Positions 53,564 through 62,364 of a stretch of 64,000 nt of DNA are shown in pieces; position 1 is the stretch's first letter; every line of letters begins with the position of its first letter. Below the pieces are notes generated by a model. The model had not been told where the DNA came from. It saw only the letters and a list, made by a program, of their open reading frames with translations, and searched no databases. The stretch covers positions 186,001 through 250,000 of the forward strand of contig NZ_VYXP01000001.1 of assembly GCF_008725655.1 (NCBI RefSeq), in the 5' to 3' direction. This DNA is from Marinihelvus fidelis. Its GTDB lineage: Bacteria; Pseudomonadota; Gammaproteobacteria; Xanthomonadales; SZUA-36. The position numbers were made by a program, and so were the translations under genes.

Positions 53564-54916
53564 TCAGAAGATACTGGTCCAGTCGTTCAGGGTGCAGCCG
53601 TTGCCGTCCCAGCCAAAGATGTGGAACTTGGTCTGGCAATCGGTGGTTTTCTCGATGTCCTTTTCGCCCTTGACTTCAATCGTCTCCCACTGGTCGACCA
53701 GCGCCGCTTCCTCGGCCGCGCAGTTGTCCCAGTATTCGCCGTCAATGACCAGGCTCTTCTCGCACTCATCGAGGATCTTTGTGCCGTCGTCGCCGCCAAT
53801 GGTGATGACGTCCATGCTTTCCTGCAGGGTGTTCTGCAGCGTGGCCTTCATGGCGTAGACCTGATCCGCTGAGTACTGGTATGACGATACGCATTGCCAG
53901 TAGGAATCCTCCTGGCCCTGGTCGTTGTCGTCCGGCTTCGCCGCGCCGTAGATGTCATAGAAACGAATCATGTAGTCCCGGCAGGCGGGGCGCTGGTTTT
54001 TGTCGGTGGCGGCCGCGAACAGGTTCTCAAGTTCAGTCATGGCGTTTTCAATCTCCCACTCCATGGTCACCACGGTGTGGTGCGTCGCGACCGCGGTTTC
54101 CTCGCGGCTGAGGATGACGCCGTCCTCCGCACCTTCCGGCATCGCCACCGGCGTGCCGTCGGAGAGCACGCAGTCCAGGTCACCCCGATCCAGGGACGGG
54201 TACAGGCCATCCTCGTCATCCACGTGGCAGCGGGTGAACTCGACGATGTCCATGGCGCGTTCAATCCACAACGCCCAGTAGGTGCCTGGCAGTTGCTCGG
54301 GTCCTTCGCCGTTCAGCAGGGCGGAGTAGATGAAGTTGGTGTCGGTCAGGCGGGATTCGTGCTCGCGCGCCGCCGCCATGGCCCGCACCCAGCGGCGCGT
54401 GGCGCGGCTGTACTGGTTCATCCGGTCGGTGCGTTCCTCCAGTGCCAGCATCATTTCCCCGGCCGACTGCAGCAGGACATTCAGCTCGGCGATCTTGCCG
54501 TCGATGATGTCGATGTCGTCGTTGGTGCGTCCCAGTTCAATGGCGTTAAGGTCGATCTCGTTCTCTGCCGCGGCAATCCGGTGCGTGTTGTCGATGGCGC
54601 GGGTGTTGACCTCATCCAGCCCCTGGAACAGCGTCTGCACCTGTTGCGCGTTGTTGGCGATGTCGTTCGCGTTGGTCGCGATGCCGGCTGCATTGGCCAG
54701 GATGCCGGACTGATTAGCGCCAATGGCGCTGGAATTTGCGGCGATGGCCGCGCCGTTCTCGCTGATGGCCACCGTGTTGGCGTCCACGTCTTCGCGCAGT
54801 TCTGCGACGTCCCCAGGGGTGCCGTTGGATTTGGCCAGCGCGGTGCCGGATGCCCCCAGCAGGGCGGCGGTAATGAGTACCTGGAGATTGACGGTGACTG
54901 ATCGCTTGCGGTTCAT
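53564..54916 (-). CDS. secreted protein with N@d trimeric coiled-coil stalk
   Basis: A 450-residue secreted protein, ATG at 54916 after AGGGGGA and a clean signal peptide. Residues 44-93 are seven unbroken heptads of the form I/V-x-x-N-x-x-x: V44/N47, I51/N54, I58/N61, I65/N68, I72/N75, I79/N82, I86/N89, then V93. This is the N@d pattern of trimeric autotransporter adhesins. A second helical stretch continues to about 170. The C-terminal 250 residues contain a few cysteines (TRCHVDDED, LDCVLSDG, RPACRDY, YWQCVSS, LDECEKS, DNCAAEE, TDCQTK, NGCTLND) and no YadA-type anchor. Function is unknown. Confidence 0.78.
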   Translation of the reverse strand: MNRKRSVTVNLQVLITAALLGASGTALAKSNGTPGDVAELREDVDANTVAISENGAAIAANSSAIGANQSGILANAAGIATNANDIANNAQQVQTLFQGLDEVNTRAIDNTHRIAAAENEIDLNAIELGRTNDDIDIIDGKIAELNVLLQSAGEMMLALEERTDRMNQYSRATRRWVRAMAAAREHESRLTDTNFIYSALLNGEGPEQLPGTYWALWIERAMDIVEFTRCHVDDEDGLYPSLDRGDLDCVLSDGTPVAMPEGAEDGVILSREETAVATHHTVVTMEWEIENAMTELENLFAAATDKNQRPACRDYMIRFYDIYGAAKPDDNDQGQEDSYWQCVSSYQYSADQVYAMKATLQNTLQESMDVITIGGDDGTKILDECEKSLVIDGEYWDNCAAEEAALVDQWETIEVKGEKDIEKTTDCQTKFHIFGWDGNGCTLNDWTSIF

Positions 54917-55135
54917 GATATTTCGTCCCCCTTGTTGGGCTGAATTGGATGCGGCGACGGGTGTAAGCCCGGTTCGCGAATGGTGCGAGTTAAAAACTAG
55001 CAATGGCGGGGCTTTGGTGCATGCGACAAAACCTGACAAGGCACGACATTGAATGACAGGCACGTCGTTGTGCGCTAATTTTGGGGTTTGAGGACGACTT
55101 TCACACGCGCCGCCGCGTGTCCAAAGGGGTCAGGG

Positions 55136-57259
55136 ATGAGGGGAGTCAAGCCACCAGGAACTGAGTCAGCAGCTTCGGTAAAAAAGAAGTTTGAGCGCAA
55201 GCGATTGGGTTCCTGGAAGGAAATTGCGAACTACCTGGGCAAGACCGTACGCACGGTGCAACGCTGGGAGGAGAAAGAGGGCCTCCCGGTGCGCCGCCTG
55301 GTGCACGAATCCGGCGCGACCGTTTTTGCTTTCGAACACGAGATCGACCGCTGGTTGAATCGGCGCAGCCTGACGGTACACGAACAGCCGGTTTCAGGTG
55401 CACAGCTTGCTCCGGCGTCCACCGCGCAGACCCCGGTGGAGAATTCAGCGAGAAGTCACAAACCCGCCCTGGCCTGGGTGCTGGTGTCGTTGTTTGTCGT
55501 TGCTGTCGTATTGGCGGTGGTTTTGGCGCGTCCGGGGCAGGGCCCGTCAAACGCAACCCCAAAGGGTGTGCAAACGGCCGTTGTACCAGAACTGTTGACC
55601 ACCTCCGATGGGGTGGAGCGGTTCCCCGCCTTGTCGCCCGATGGGCGCCACGTGGCCTACATCTGGGATGGCGGGCAGGACCAGGTCGACCTGTATGTGC
55701 GCCTGGTGGGCGCTGACGGGGTGCTGCGCCTGACTGACACGGCGTCGATCGAGGAAAGCCCCGCGTGGTCCCCCGATGGTGACTGGCTGGTTTTTCTTCG
55801 CCGTCAGGGACTGGACCGCCGGCAACTGGTGATGGTGTCGGCGCTGGGTGGCGCCGAACGCCCGCTGGGTGAATTCGGGGTGCCCCGGAACCTGGACGCC
55901 GCCCGTACCATCCAGGCCTCGGTGGACTGGTCACCGGATAGCCGCACGCTGGTCGTGACCGAGGGAACGGACCAGCCTTACCGGCAGTGGCTGACGCTGG
56001 TCGATATCGAGAGCGGTGACCGAACCATCCTGACCGACCCGCCACCGGCCACCATTGACCTGGCGCCGGCCTTTTCGCCCGATGGCAAACAGTTGGCGTT
56101 TACCCGCTCACCCGGGCCGCTTAGAGGCCAGGTACAGGTCATTGATCTTGGCGCTGGGCAGCCTGGGAAGGCTCTGCCACGCGCATTGCCGGGCGCAACG
56201 GCCTGGAACACCGAGCCGGCCTGGACACCCGATGGTCGTTCCGTGGTGTTCGCCAGTGGCCGCTGGCCGCGGATGAGCCTGTGGCAGGTTTCGGCAAGCG
56301 GCGAAGGTGAGCCGATGCCGCTGGTCGCCGGTAGCGAGGGCGGCGACCAGCCTTCAATCCGCGCCGTCGACGGCGGCGCGACCTGGCGCCTGGTCTACGC
56401 CCAGCTGGGGTTTGAAAACGACGTGTGGGCCGTCGACCTGGCCAATGGCGAGGAACGGCGCCTGTTCGGCAGCACCCAGCGAGAGCGTTTTCCCTACGTG
56501 TGGCCGGATGGCCGGATCGCCTTCATTTCCGATCGCAGTGGTCATCGTGAGATCTGGGTGGTCGATGCCGAGGGCCAGAACCCGCAACAATGGACCGATC
56601 ACCGCAGCAGCTACATCTGGCATCCGGACCTGTCGGCTGCCCACGGCACGCTGGCCTACGAGGTCCAGGTCGATGGCCGGTTGCAGGCCTACCTTCGGGA
56701 TGCGCCACTGGGGCCGCCGCGGCCCGTGTTCGACGAACCGGGCCGGGATTATGACCTGGCCTGGTCGAATGACGGCCATACCCTGTACGTGGCCTCCATG
56801 GATCGCGCCGATGGCCAGCCGGCCACGTGGGCGGTACGGCCCGGTGAGCACGAACCACGGGTCGTGACAACGGCCGTTCATGAACTCCTGGGTGAGGGTC
56901 CCGACGGGCGCTGGCTGTACATGGCCGAGGGCAGCGCGGAGGATAAGCGGTTGCTGCGGGTGCCGACGGCGGGCGGTGAGCCCGAAACCGTGGCCCTGGG
57001 TGAGGGTACCCACCATAGCTTTACACTGGGGCCGGACGGCGCGTATTTCCTGGCCGTCACCGCCGGCCACCATGAAATCCGGCGCTGGGACTGGTACACG
57101 GGCGAGGTGGAGACCCTGCAGGTGCTGGCCAGGCCACCGGAGCATGGCATGGCCATCACGCGTGATGGCCGGCACGCGCTGCTGGCCCGGATCATGCTGT
57201 TGCGGGCCGACCTGATGCAGGCGACCCTGGACGCGCCGACAGGTGCCGGCGGTCACTAG
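55136..57259 (+). CDS. HTH/transmembrane/TolB-propeller regulator
   Basis: A 707-residue protein starting at 55136 after AAAGGGG; an upstream TTG at 55088 would run through an ACACGCG inverted repeat and is less likely. Residues 15-75 hold a MerR/excisionase-like helix-turn-helix (RLGSWKEIANYLGKTVRTVQRWEEKEGLPVRRLVH). A transmembrane helix near 115-140 is followed by an extracytoplasmic WD40-like (PD40/TolB) propeller with recurring PAWSPDG or PAFSPDGK turns. It looks like a membrane-tethered one-component sensor, comparable to the CadC-like protein at 35918-38023 but with another sensor fold. Confidence 0.85.
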   Translation: MRGVKPPGTESAASVKKKFERKRLGSWKEIANYLGKTVRTVQRWEEKEGLPVRRLVHESGATVFAFEHEIDRWLNRRSLTVHEQPVSGAQLAPASTAQTPVENSARSHKPALAWVLVSLFVVAVVLAVVLARPGQGPSNATPKGVQTAVVPELLTTSDGVERFPALSPDGRHVAYIWDGGQDQVDLYVRLVGADGVLRLTDTASIEESPAWSPDGDWLVFLRRQGLDRRQLVMVSALGGAERPLGEFGVPRNLDAARTIQASVDWSPDSRTLVVTEGTDQPYRQWLTLVDIESGDRTILTDPPPATIDLAPAFSPDGKQLAFTRSPGPLRGQVQVIDLGAGQPGKALPRALPGATAWNTEPAWTPDGRSVVFASGRWPRMSLWQVSASGEGEPMPLVAGSEGGDQPSIRAVDGGATWRLVYAQLGFENDVWAVDLANGEERRLFGSTQRERFPYVWPDGRIAFISDRSGHREIWVVDAEGQNPQQWTDHRSSYIWHPDLSAAHGTLAYEVQVDGRLQAYLRDAPLGPPRPVFDEPGRDYDLAWSNDGHTLYVASMDRADGQPATWAVRPGEHEPRVVTTAVHELLGEGPDGRWLYMAEGSAEDKRLLRVPTAGGEPETVALGEGTHHSFTLGPDGAYFLAVTAGHHEIRRWDWYTGEVETLQVLARPPEHGMAITRDGRHALLARIMLLRADLMQATLDAPTGAGGH

Positions 57260-58206
57260 CCGGCGGGTGTGGCCTCTACCGGGGTGACCGGCGGGCGTGC
57301 CGGCTTGCGCATCGTCCGGCAGGCCTCGGCGCTCATCTTCCACGCCGCTTTCCAGGCCATGCCGGTCATGTAGCTGATCTCGTCGACCCCGCGGCGGCTG
57401 GCCTCCTGGATGGTTTCGACGTTGAGCAGCTTGCCCAGGTTCTTGATGTCGTTGTTGCTGGACGCGTAAAGCGCGATCCAGTTCTGGCCAAAATGCGCCG
57501 ACATCGATACCGCCTGCATCTCGCCATCGACGGCGATGGTCAGGGTGCGCAGCCAGCCGGATTCCTTCAGGTCGCTGATCACGCGGTGCAGTTCGGCCTG
57601 GCCCGAGGGTTTGGCGTAGTCTGATTCGTCGCCGAAGTTGCGGTTGACCAGCTTGATGAACAGATCGGTCTCGTCGTCTTCGCTCCAGCGCAAATCCAGG
57701 TTGCGCTCGCGCACCTTGCGCAGGTCGTAGAGGAAGCCCTTGCGCTTCTCGGACGAAAACGTCTGGATGTGGTTGTTGAAGTCGTAGTCAAACGCCTTCG
57801 GTTCCAGGTAGTAACGCTGGTCCACCTCGGTGAAGTTGGGCTCGAACTGCGGGCAGGCGGCCAGCAGCTCCTCGACGAACGCGCCTTTCAGGTCGAACAG
57901 GTCGGTTCGGTCCGGGAACGCAGCGTAGAAATCGCCGAAATGCGCGGGCTGGATCCACAGCACGCGGGCGTCCGGGTAGCTGCCGCCAAACAGCTCGTAG
58001 CTGCCGTCGCGGTTATCGCGCACCAGTGGCACCAGGCCGTCATCGACACCATCGGTGGAATGCACCAGGAAGTGGAAATCGTAGTTCTCCTGGTCGTGGA
58101 AGGCATACATCAGGTCCCAGTCGTCCCAGGCATGCGCGTTGGGTGAAAACGCGTTCCACAGGTCGCGGCAGGCCTCTATCGATGTTTCTTCACGGACGTT
58201 GTTCAT
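57256..58206 (-). CDS. GNAT/FemAB-like acyltransferase
   Basis: A 316-residue protein beginning at the ATG at 58206, overlapping the ATP-grasp stop by 4 bp; the longer frame is a shadow. It has the two-lobe pattern of peptidyl/aminoacyl transferase-like GNAT proteins: an N-terminal lobe reading DWDLMYAFHDQENYDFHFLVH, a helical FSSEKRKGFLYDLRKVRERNLD segment, and a C-terminal lobe with TLTIAVDGEMQAVSMSAHFGQNWIALYASSNND. Conserved Asp, Asn and Arg positions suggest catalysis of an amide or ester bond. It converges with the propeller regulator (4-bp overlap). The substrate is unknown. Confidence 0.72.
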   Translation of the reverse strand: MNNVREETSIEACRDLWNAFSPNAHAWDDWDLMYAFHDQENYDFHFLVHSTDGVDDGLVPLVRDNRDGSYELFGGSYPDARVLWIQPAHFGDFYAAFPDRTDLFDLKGAFVEELLAACPQFEPNFTEVDQRYYLEPKAFDYDFNNHIQTFSSEKRKGFLYDLRKVRERNLDLRWSEDDETDLFIKLVNRNFGDESDYAKPSGQAELHRVISDLKESGWLRTLTIAVDGEMQAVSMSAHFGQNWIALYASSNNDIKNLGKLLNVETIQEASRRGVDEISYMTGMAWKAAWKMSAEACRTMRKPARPPVTPVEATPAG

Positions 58207-59510
58207 AGTTCGCGCAAATAGCCCCAGCTGTGCAGGCGGTCGCTGTCCTCGAACCAGCGGTCGCCGATGTCGACGCGGTAATACATATGCGGAATGATCA
58301 GGTTTTTGATCCGGGCATAGGCCTGCTTCTGCGCCTGCTTCATGGTCGCGCCGGTGCCCACCACCACCAGGATGACGCCGGAGTTGCCGGTGATCACCCA
58401 CTCGTCATTGATCAGCTTGACGTCCTCGAAGTGCACGCCCTCCTTGCCGCGGCGGAAATGGATCACCGTGTCTTTCGACTTCACCCGGAAGGTCTCGGGA
58501 TCCTGGAACGGGAATGGCGGCACGACAATGCGCACGCCCACCTGGAAGCCGGATTTGGTGCGGAACGATTTGCGCTCGCCACTGGCAATGCCCTGCAGGA
58601 ACTCGCCCATCGGCGTGACCATGCCCTCTTGCTGGATGAAGATGGTCGGGTAGCCAAAACGCGCGGTGAACTCCAGCGGGTAGATGTTGTTGCCACTGAC
58701 GATGCAGTTCAGGTCGATGTAGCCGACATAGCCTTCCTCGGCCAGGCGCGGTTCCAGCTTCTTCAGCGTCTGGTTGAAGATGCGGTTGGGGCCGGACCAG
58801 AACATCGCCGTGCCCATCTCGCCGGTGGACGGCCCCAGGTCGCCCGGGAACAGTTTCTTGTGCTCGAAGTTGACGTTGATGGGGTAGATGAATTCCTTGC
58901 CGTTGAAGAACGCGCCCACGGCCACTTCCACGCCGACCACGCGTTTCTGCAACTGGAACGACGGAATCTTCTCCGCCCAGGCCTGGTGGTAGTCCTCCAG
59001 CACCTGGAGCACGTCGGAGCCGTCCTCCTCCTCGCCGACAAACAGCAGGCCCTTCATGTTCTGGGCCTCGCCGGAGGGCTTGATCACGTAGCGGCCGGGG
59101 TTGGCGCGGACGAACTCGATGGCCTCTTCGAAGGCGTTGAAATGGCGGTACGGGATGATCGAGATGCCGTACTTCTTCAGTTCTTCCTGGCCGAAGGAGC
59201 GGTCATCTTCCAGCATGTCGGTGTACGGCGTGCCGCCCACCACGTGCTTGCCCTGTTCACGCAACTTCTGGGCCTCGGTGCCCATGCCCAGCACGTCGTC
59301 GAAAACGATGACATCGGCCCAGTCGACGTGCTCTTTCCAGTCGTCGACCATGGGCACGAACCCGGCGCCGACTTCACGGTCGACCGGGTTGGAAACGGCG
59401 TAGCGAACCTCGTGGCCCTCGAGCATGACGCGGTAGACGAGATCCGCGATCAGGCTGTCGTAGGACACGAACAGGAACCGGTAAGTCGACTTGCTGGTGG
59501 AGCTGGCCAC
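58203..59510 (-). CDS. ATP-grasp enzyme (PurD-like)
   Basis: A 435-residue soluble ligase of the ATP-grasp superfamily, GTG start at 59510. The N-terminal FLFVSYDSLIADLVYRVMLEGHEVRYAV is Rossmann-like; GRYVIKPSGEAQNMKG binds ATP and EVAVGAFFNGKEFI and LEFTARFGYPTI are the metal/substrate blocks near residues 195 and 285. It resembles phosphoribosylamine-glycine ligase but lies far from purine genes and lacks the PurD N-terminal motif. It is coupled to the GNAT gene, suggesting a two-step modification of an amino-acid-type substrate. Confidence 0.8.
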   Translation of the reverse strand: MASSTSKSTYRFLFVSYDSLIADLVYRVMLEGHEVRYAVSNPVDREVGAGFVPMVDDWKEHVDWADVIVFDDVLGMGTEAQKLREQGKHVVGGTPYTDMLEDDRSFGQEELKKYGISIIPYRHFNAFEEAIEFVRANPGRYVIKPSGEAQNMKGLLFVGEEEDGSDVLQVLEDYHQAWAEKIPSFQLQKRVVGVEVAVGAFFNGKEFIYPINVNFEHKKLFPGDLGPSTGEMGTAMFWSGPNRIFNQTLKKLEPRLAEEGYVGYIDLNCIVSGNNIYPLEFTARFGYPTIFIQQEGMVTPMGEFLQGIASGERKSFRTKSGFQVGVRIVVPPFPFQDPETFRVKSKDTVIHFRRGKEGVHFEDVKLINDEWVITGNSGVILVVVGTGATMKQAQKQAYARIKNLIIPHMYYRVDIGDRWFEDSDRLHSWGYLREL

Positions 59511-59625
59511 GATCAGTTATCCATGGGTTTGGTGGCCGTCAGGCCGGGCCCACATGATAACGCCAAGCTGGAAATTTGCTATCGCCGCAATCGACATTTT
59601 CGGCGGACAGGGCAAGTAGGAGAGT

Positions 59626-59654
59626 GGCGACCCCGTGGTATCCACGGGGCCGCC
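59626..59654 (-). terminator. stem-loop after the metalloprotease side
   Basis: A 13-bp stem with one GU-type mismatch (59626-59638 with 59642-59654, loop TAT) between the metalloprotease stop (59670) and the ATP-grasp start (59510), both on the minus strand. No T tract follows on either strand, so termination is only possible. The remaining gap has the promoter of the ATP-grasp gene. Confidence 0.5.
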
Positions 59655-59669
59655 GGTAGGGCTTGAGCG

Positions 59670-62255
59670 TCAGACGTCGGCTGACAGGGCCCGGTCGATG
59701 ATCATCTCCAGGTGGGCGACATGCGCCTGGGTGGAGCGGTCACCGCCGCGGCGGCCGTCGAGCAGGTCGGCCACCTGTTCCAGTTCAAACACCGCGGCCG
59801 AGGTCGCGGTGTGCTGGCCGCCATTGCCACGGGCCATCTTGGCCAGGCGCTGCACGTACTCGACCTGCAGGTTCTGGCGGAAGCTGTCGATGTCACCACG
59901 GGCGTCGGCATTGAAGATGGCGCCGGTCAGGTCGCCCATCATGTCCGCCAGCGAATACGTGTTGCCGTAGGCGCCGCTGTCGGTGATGCGCTTCATGACC
60001 ACGGGGTTCAACAGGTGGTCGAGCACGCCCTTCTGGATGTTCAGCACGGCGTCGTGAATCTTCGGATCCTCGGTCTGGCCGAAGTGGTTGAAGCCGCGGC
60101 GCCGCGGCGCCGTGTGCTGCAACAGCTCGGGCGAGATGTGGATGGCGCCCGGTGCGAAGACCTGCTCGGCCAGCACCTGCATGGCGTTCTGCTGGCGGGC
60201 ACGGCTGACCGGCCGGAACGGTGCGCTGGCACCGGGCTGGCCGACCATCGCGCGGTCAACATAGACGCCACCGATCCAGCGCGACGTCACCGCCGCGGAG
60301 CGGCCCCACAGGGCCAGCATCACGGTCACGGCCTCGACGGTCTCCTGGTAGGACTTGCCCTGGGCCGGGTAGTTTTCCGGCAGGCGGTCGAGAGCGTCCT
60401 GGAACAGGGTCATCTGCTGCGAGGCATAGCCGATGGAATCGCTGCTCATGTCGTAAATGTTGACCCGGGGGTCGATGCCGGCGCCGGGCGAGCGCATGTC
60501 GTCGGCGTCGTTGCCGAAGGCCAGTTGCGGCTCCGTCGAGCGGGCCAGGATGGCCTCCAGGCGCTGTTCCTCGGCGGCCGGGTCGTCCAGGGCCTGCGAA
60601 TAGCCATACTCGACGAACCAGTCGTCGTAGGGGCCGGGGACCACGCTGTAGTACAGGCCCTGCTGCTCGCGCGTGGGCGCGAAGTTGACCGCCGGGTAGT
60701 CCATGATCGAGCCGGCCAGCAGGCCGTCAGCGAGGTTATCCGTGCTGAAGGCCTCGTCCGGGGTCAGCAGCTGAGTGGCCTTCATGTTGTGGTTCATGCC
60801 CAGGGTGTGACCCATTTCGTGCAGGATCAGGTAGTGCATGGTGTCGTGGACCAGGCGCTGGTCCAGCTCGTCGTCCAGGCCGTAAAGGCTGTCGGCGGCG
60901 GCGCGGGCGAACATCGTGTTCGCCTGCAGGCCGGCGCCAAGGCTGCAGTAATGTCCGCCCATTTCCGGCTCAAACGCTGACCACAGGGCCAGGTCCTGGC
61001 CCGCGGTGGGGTCCTGCAGCTTGCCGCGGCTGCGCAGGAAACGGCCCATGAACGAGTATTCCAGCATGATGTCGGCGCCGATGATCTGGCCGGTGCGCGG
61101 GTTGGTGAAGCTGGGGCCGTAGCCGCCGAACGGCGGGTTCGGTGACGAGGTCCAGCGCAGCACGTTGTAGCGGATGTCGCCGGCGTCCCAGTCGGCATCG
61201 TCTGGTTGCACCTTGACGACGATGGCGTCCTTGAAGCCGATCTTCTCGAACGACCGGTTCCAGTCCAGCGCGGCATCACGGATCAGGTCGCGCCATTCCA
61301 GCGGCGTGGTGTTCTCGATCCACCAGGTGATCGGCTCCACCGGCTCGCTCATGGCTGCTGACGGGTCTTTCTTCACCAGGTGCCAGCGGTTGACGTGGTC
61401 GCGGAACGGCGCGGCCGCGTTGGAGGTCAGGTCGGTGACCTGGCCGCTGAAGAAGCCCACGCGCGGGTCATCGCGGCGCGGCACGAAATCGTTTTTCGGC
61501 ACCTCGATAAAGCTGTGCATCATGCGCACGCTGATGTAGCGCGAATCGGTCACGGCCTGCGAGCCCTGCACCACGGGCGTCGGGTTGTTGAACACGTACT
61601 CGACTTCCACGTCGGTGTTCTGCGGGTAGCTGCGCAGGTTCAGGATGCGGGTCTTCTTCTCATCCAGCTTGCCCAGGCTGAAGCTCGGCTCCTTGGCCGC
61701 CTCCGGGTTCGGGTTGGGCGACGGGGTCACCTGCACCAGCGCCTCGGACGCGAACAGCTTGTCGGCGTCGGTCAGCACGCGGCCGCCGTCCTTGTCCTCA
61801 CCGCTGATCTCCAGAACGGCCACCAGCGCGTCGGTGATGTTGGCGCTGGACGCCCGCGACAGCGGATTGTCCGGGTCGAACCAGAAGTTGGTGTTCTTCT
61901 TCCAGATCTCCACCGTGTTGAAGTTGCGGCGCAGTTCGATAATGCCGCTGGGGCCATAGGCACCCTTGAAGTAGCCGGCGTCGAGTACGCCGTTGGCCAC
62001 CTGCATCCAGTAGATGTATTCCTTGCCCAGCTGGTCCTCGCTGATAAGCAGGTGCGTCTTGCCGGTCTTGGTGTCGCGGTACAGCGTGAACAGTCCTTCG
62101 AAGGCTTCCGAGTCCTTGGTCAGTTCGGCGATGGACTTGGGCTTTTCTTCTTCCTTCTTGTCCTCGGCGCCGTTCTTTTCGTCCTGGGCCCAGCTGGGCA
62201 GGGCGATGGACAGGAGCAGGGATGCGGCGATCAGGCGCAGCAGCTTTGCAGTCAT
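59670..62255 (-). CDS. large secreted zinc-dependent metalloprotease (DUF5117/DUF4953)
   Basis: An 861-residue protein with a signal peptide (residues 1-23). The zincin motif HEMGHTLGMNH gives ligands H479, H483 and H489 with catalytic E480. Around it, the FxxLPYGxRNxxxxxVSA-like core and the EPITWWIENTTPLEWRDLIRDAALDWNRSFEKIGF segment are typical of the family; the C-terminal third carries DUF4953. It is predicted periplasmic or outer-surface, degrading proteins or peptides. The gene is monocistronic apart from a 109-bp gap from the next gene. Confidence 0.9.
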   Translation of the reverse strand: MTAKLLRLIAASLLLSIALPSWAQDEKNGAEDKKEEEKPKSIAELTKDSEAFEGLFTLYRDTKTGKTHLLISEDQLGKEYIYWMQVANGVLDAGYFKGAYGPSGIIELRRNFNTVEIWKKNTNFWFDPDNPLSRASSANITDALVAVLEISGEDKDGGRVLTDADKLFASEALVQVTPSPNPNPEAAKEPSFSLGKLDEKKTRILNLRSYPQNTDVEVEYVFNNPTPVVQGSQAVTDSRYISVRMMHSFIEVPKNDFVPRRDDPRVGFFSGQVTDLTSNAAAPFRDHVNRWHLVKKDPSAAMSEPVEPITWWIENTTPLEWRDLIRDAALDWNRSFEKIGFKDAIVVKVQPDDADWDAGDIRYNVLRWTSSPNPPFGGYGPSFTNPRTGQIIGADIMLEYSFMGRFLRSRGKLQDPTAGQDLALWSAFEPEMGGHYCSLGAGLQANTMFARAAADSLYGLDDELDQRLVHDTMHYLILHEMGHTLGMNHNMKATQLLTPDEAFSTDNLADGLLAGSIMDYPAVNFAPTREQQGLYYSVVPGPYDDWFVEYGYSQALDDPAAEEQRLEAILARSTEPQLAFGNDADDMRSPGAGIDPRVNIYDMSSDSIGYASQQMTLFQDALDRLPENYPAQGKSYQETVEAVTVMLALWGRSAAVTSRWIGGVYVDRAMVGQPGASAPFRPVSRARQQNAMQVLAEQVFAPGAIHISPELLQHTAPRRRGFNHFGQTEDPKIHDAVLNIQKGVLDHLLNPVVMKRITDSGAYGNTYSLADMMGDLTGAIFNADARGDIDSFRQNLQVEYVQRLAKMARGNGGQHTATSAAVFELEQVADLLDGRRGGDRSTQAHVAHLEMIIDRALSADV

Positions 62256-62364
62256 ATCGGGGTCTCACTTCATTCGGGTGGGAAGGCGCCCGGCGGACGA
62301 CAGGGGCCGTCCGCGGCGCGTAGTGGCGGGGATGATAGCAGAGCGCCCGGCGTGGGGGCGAACC

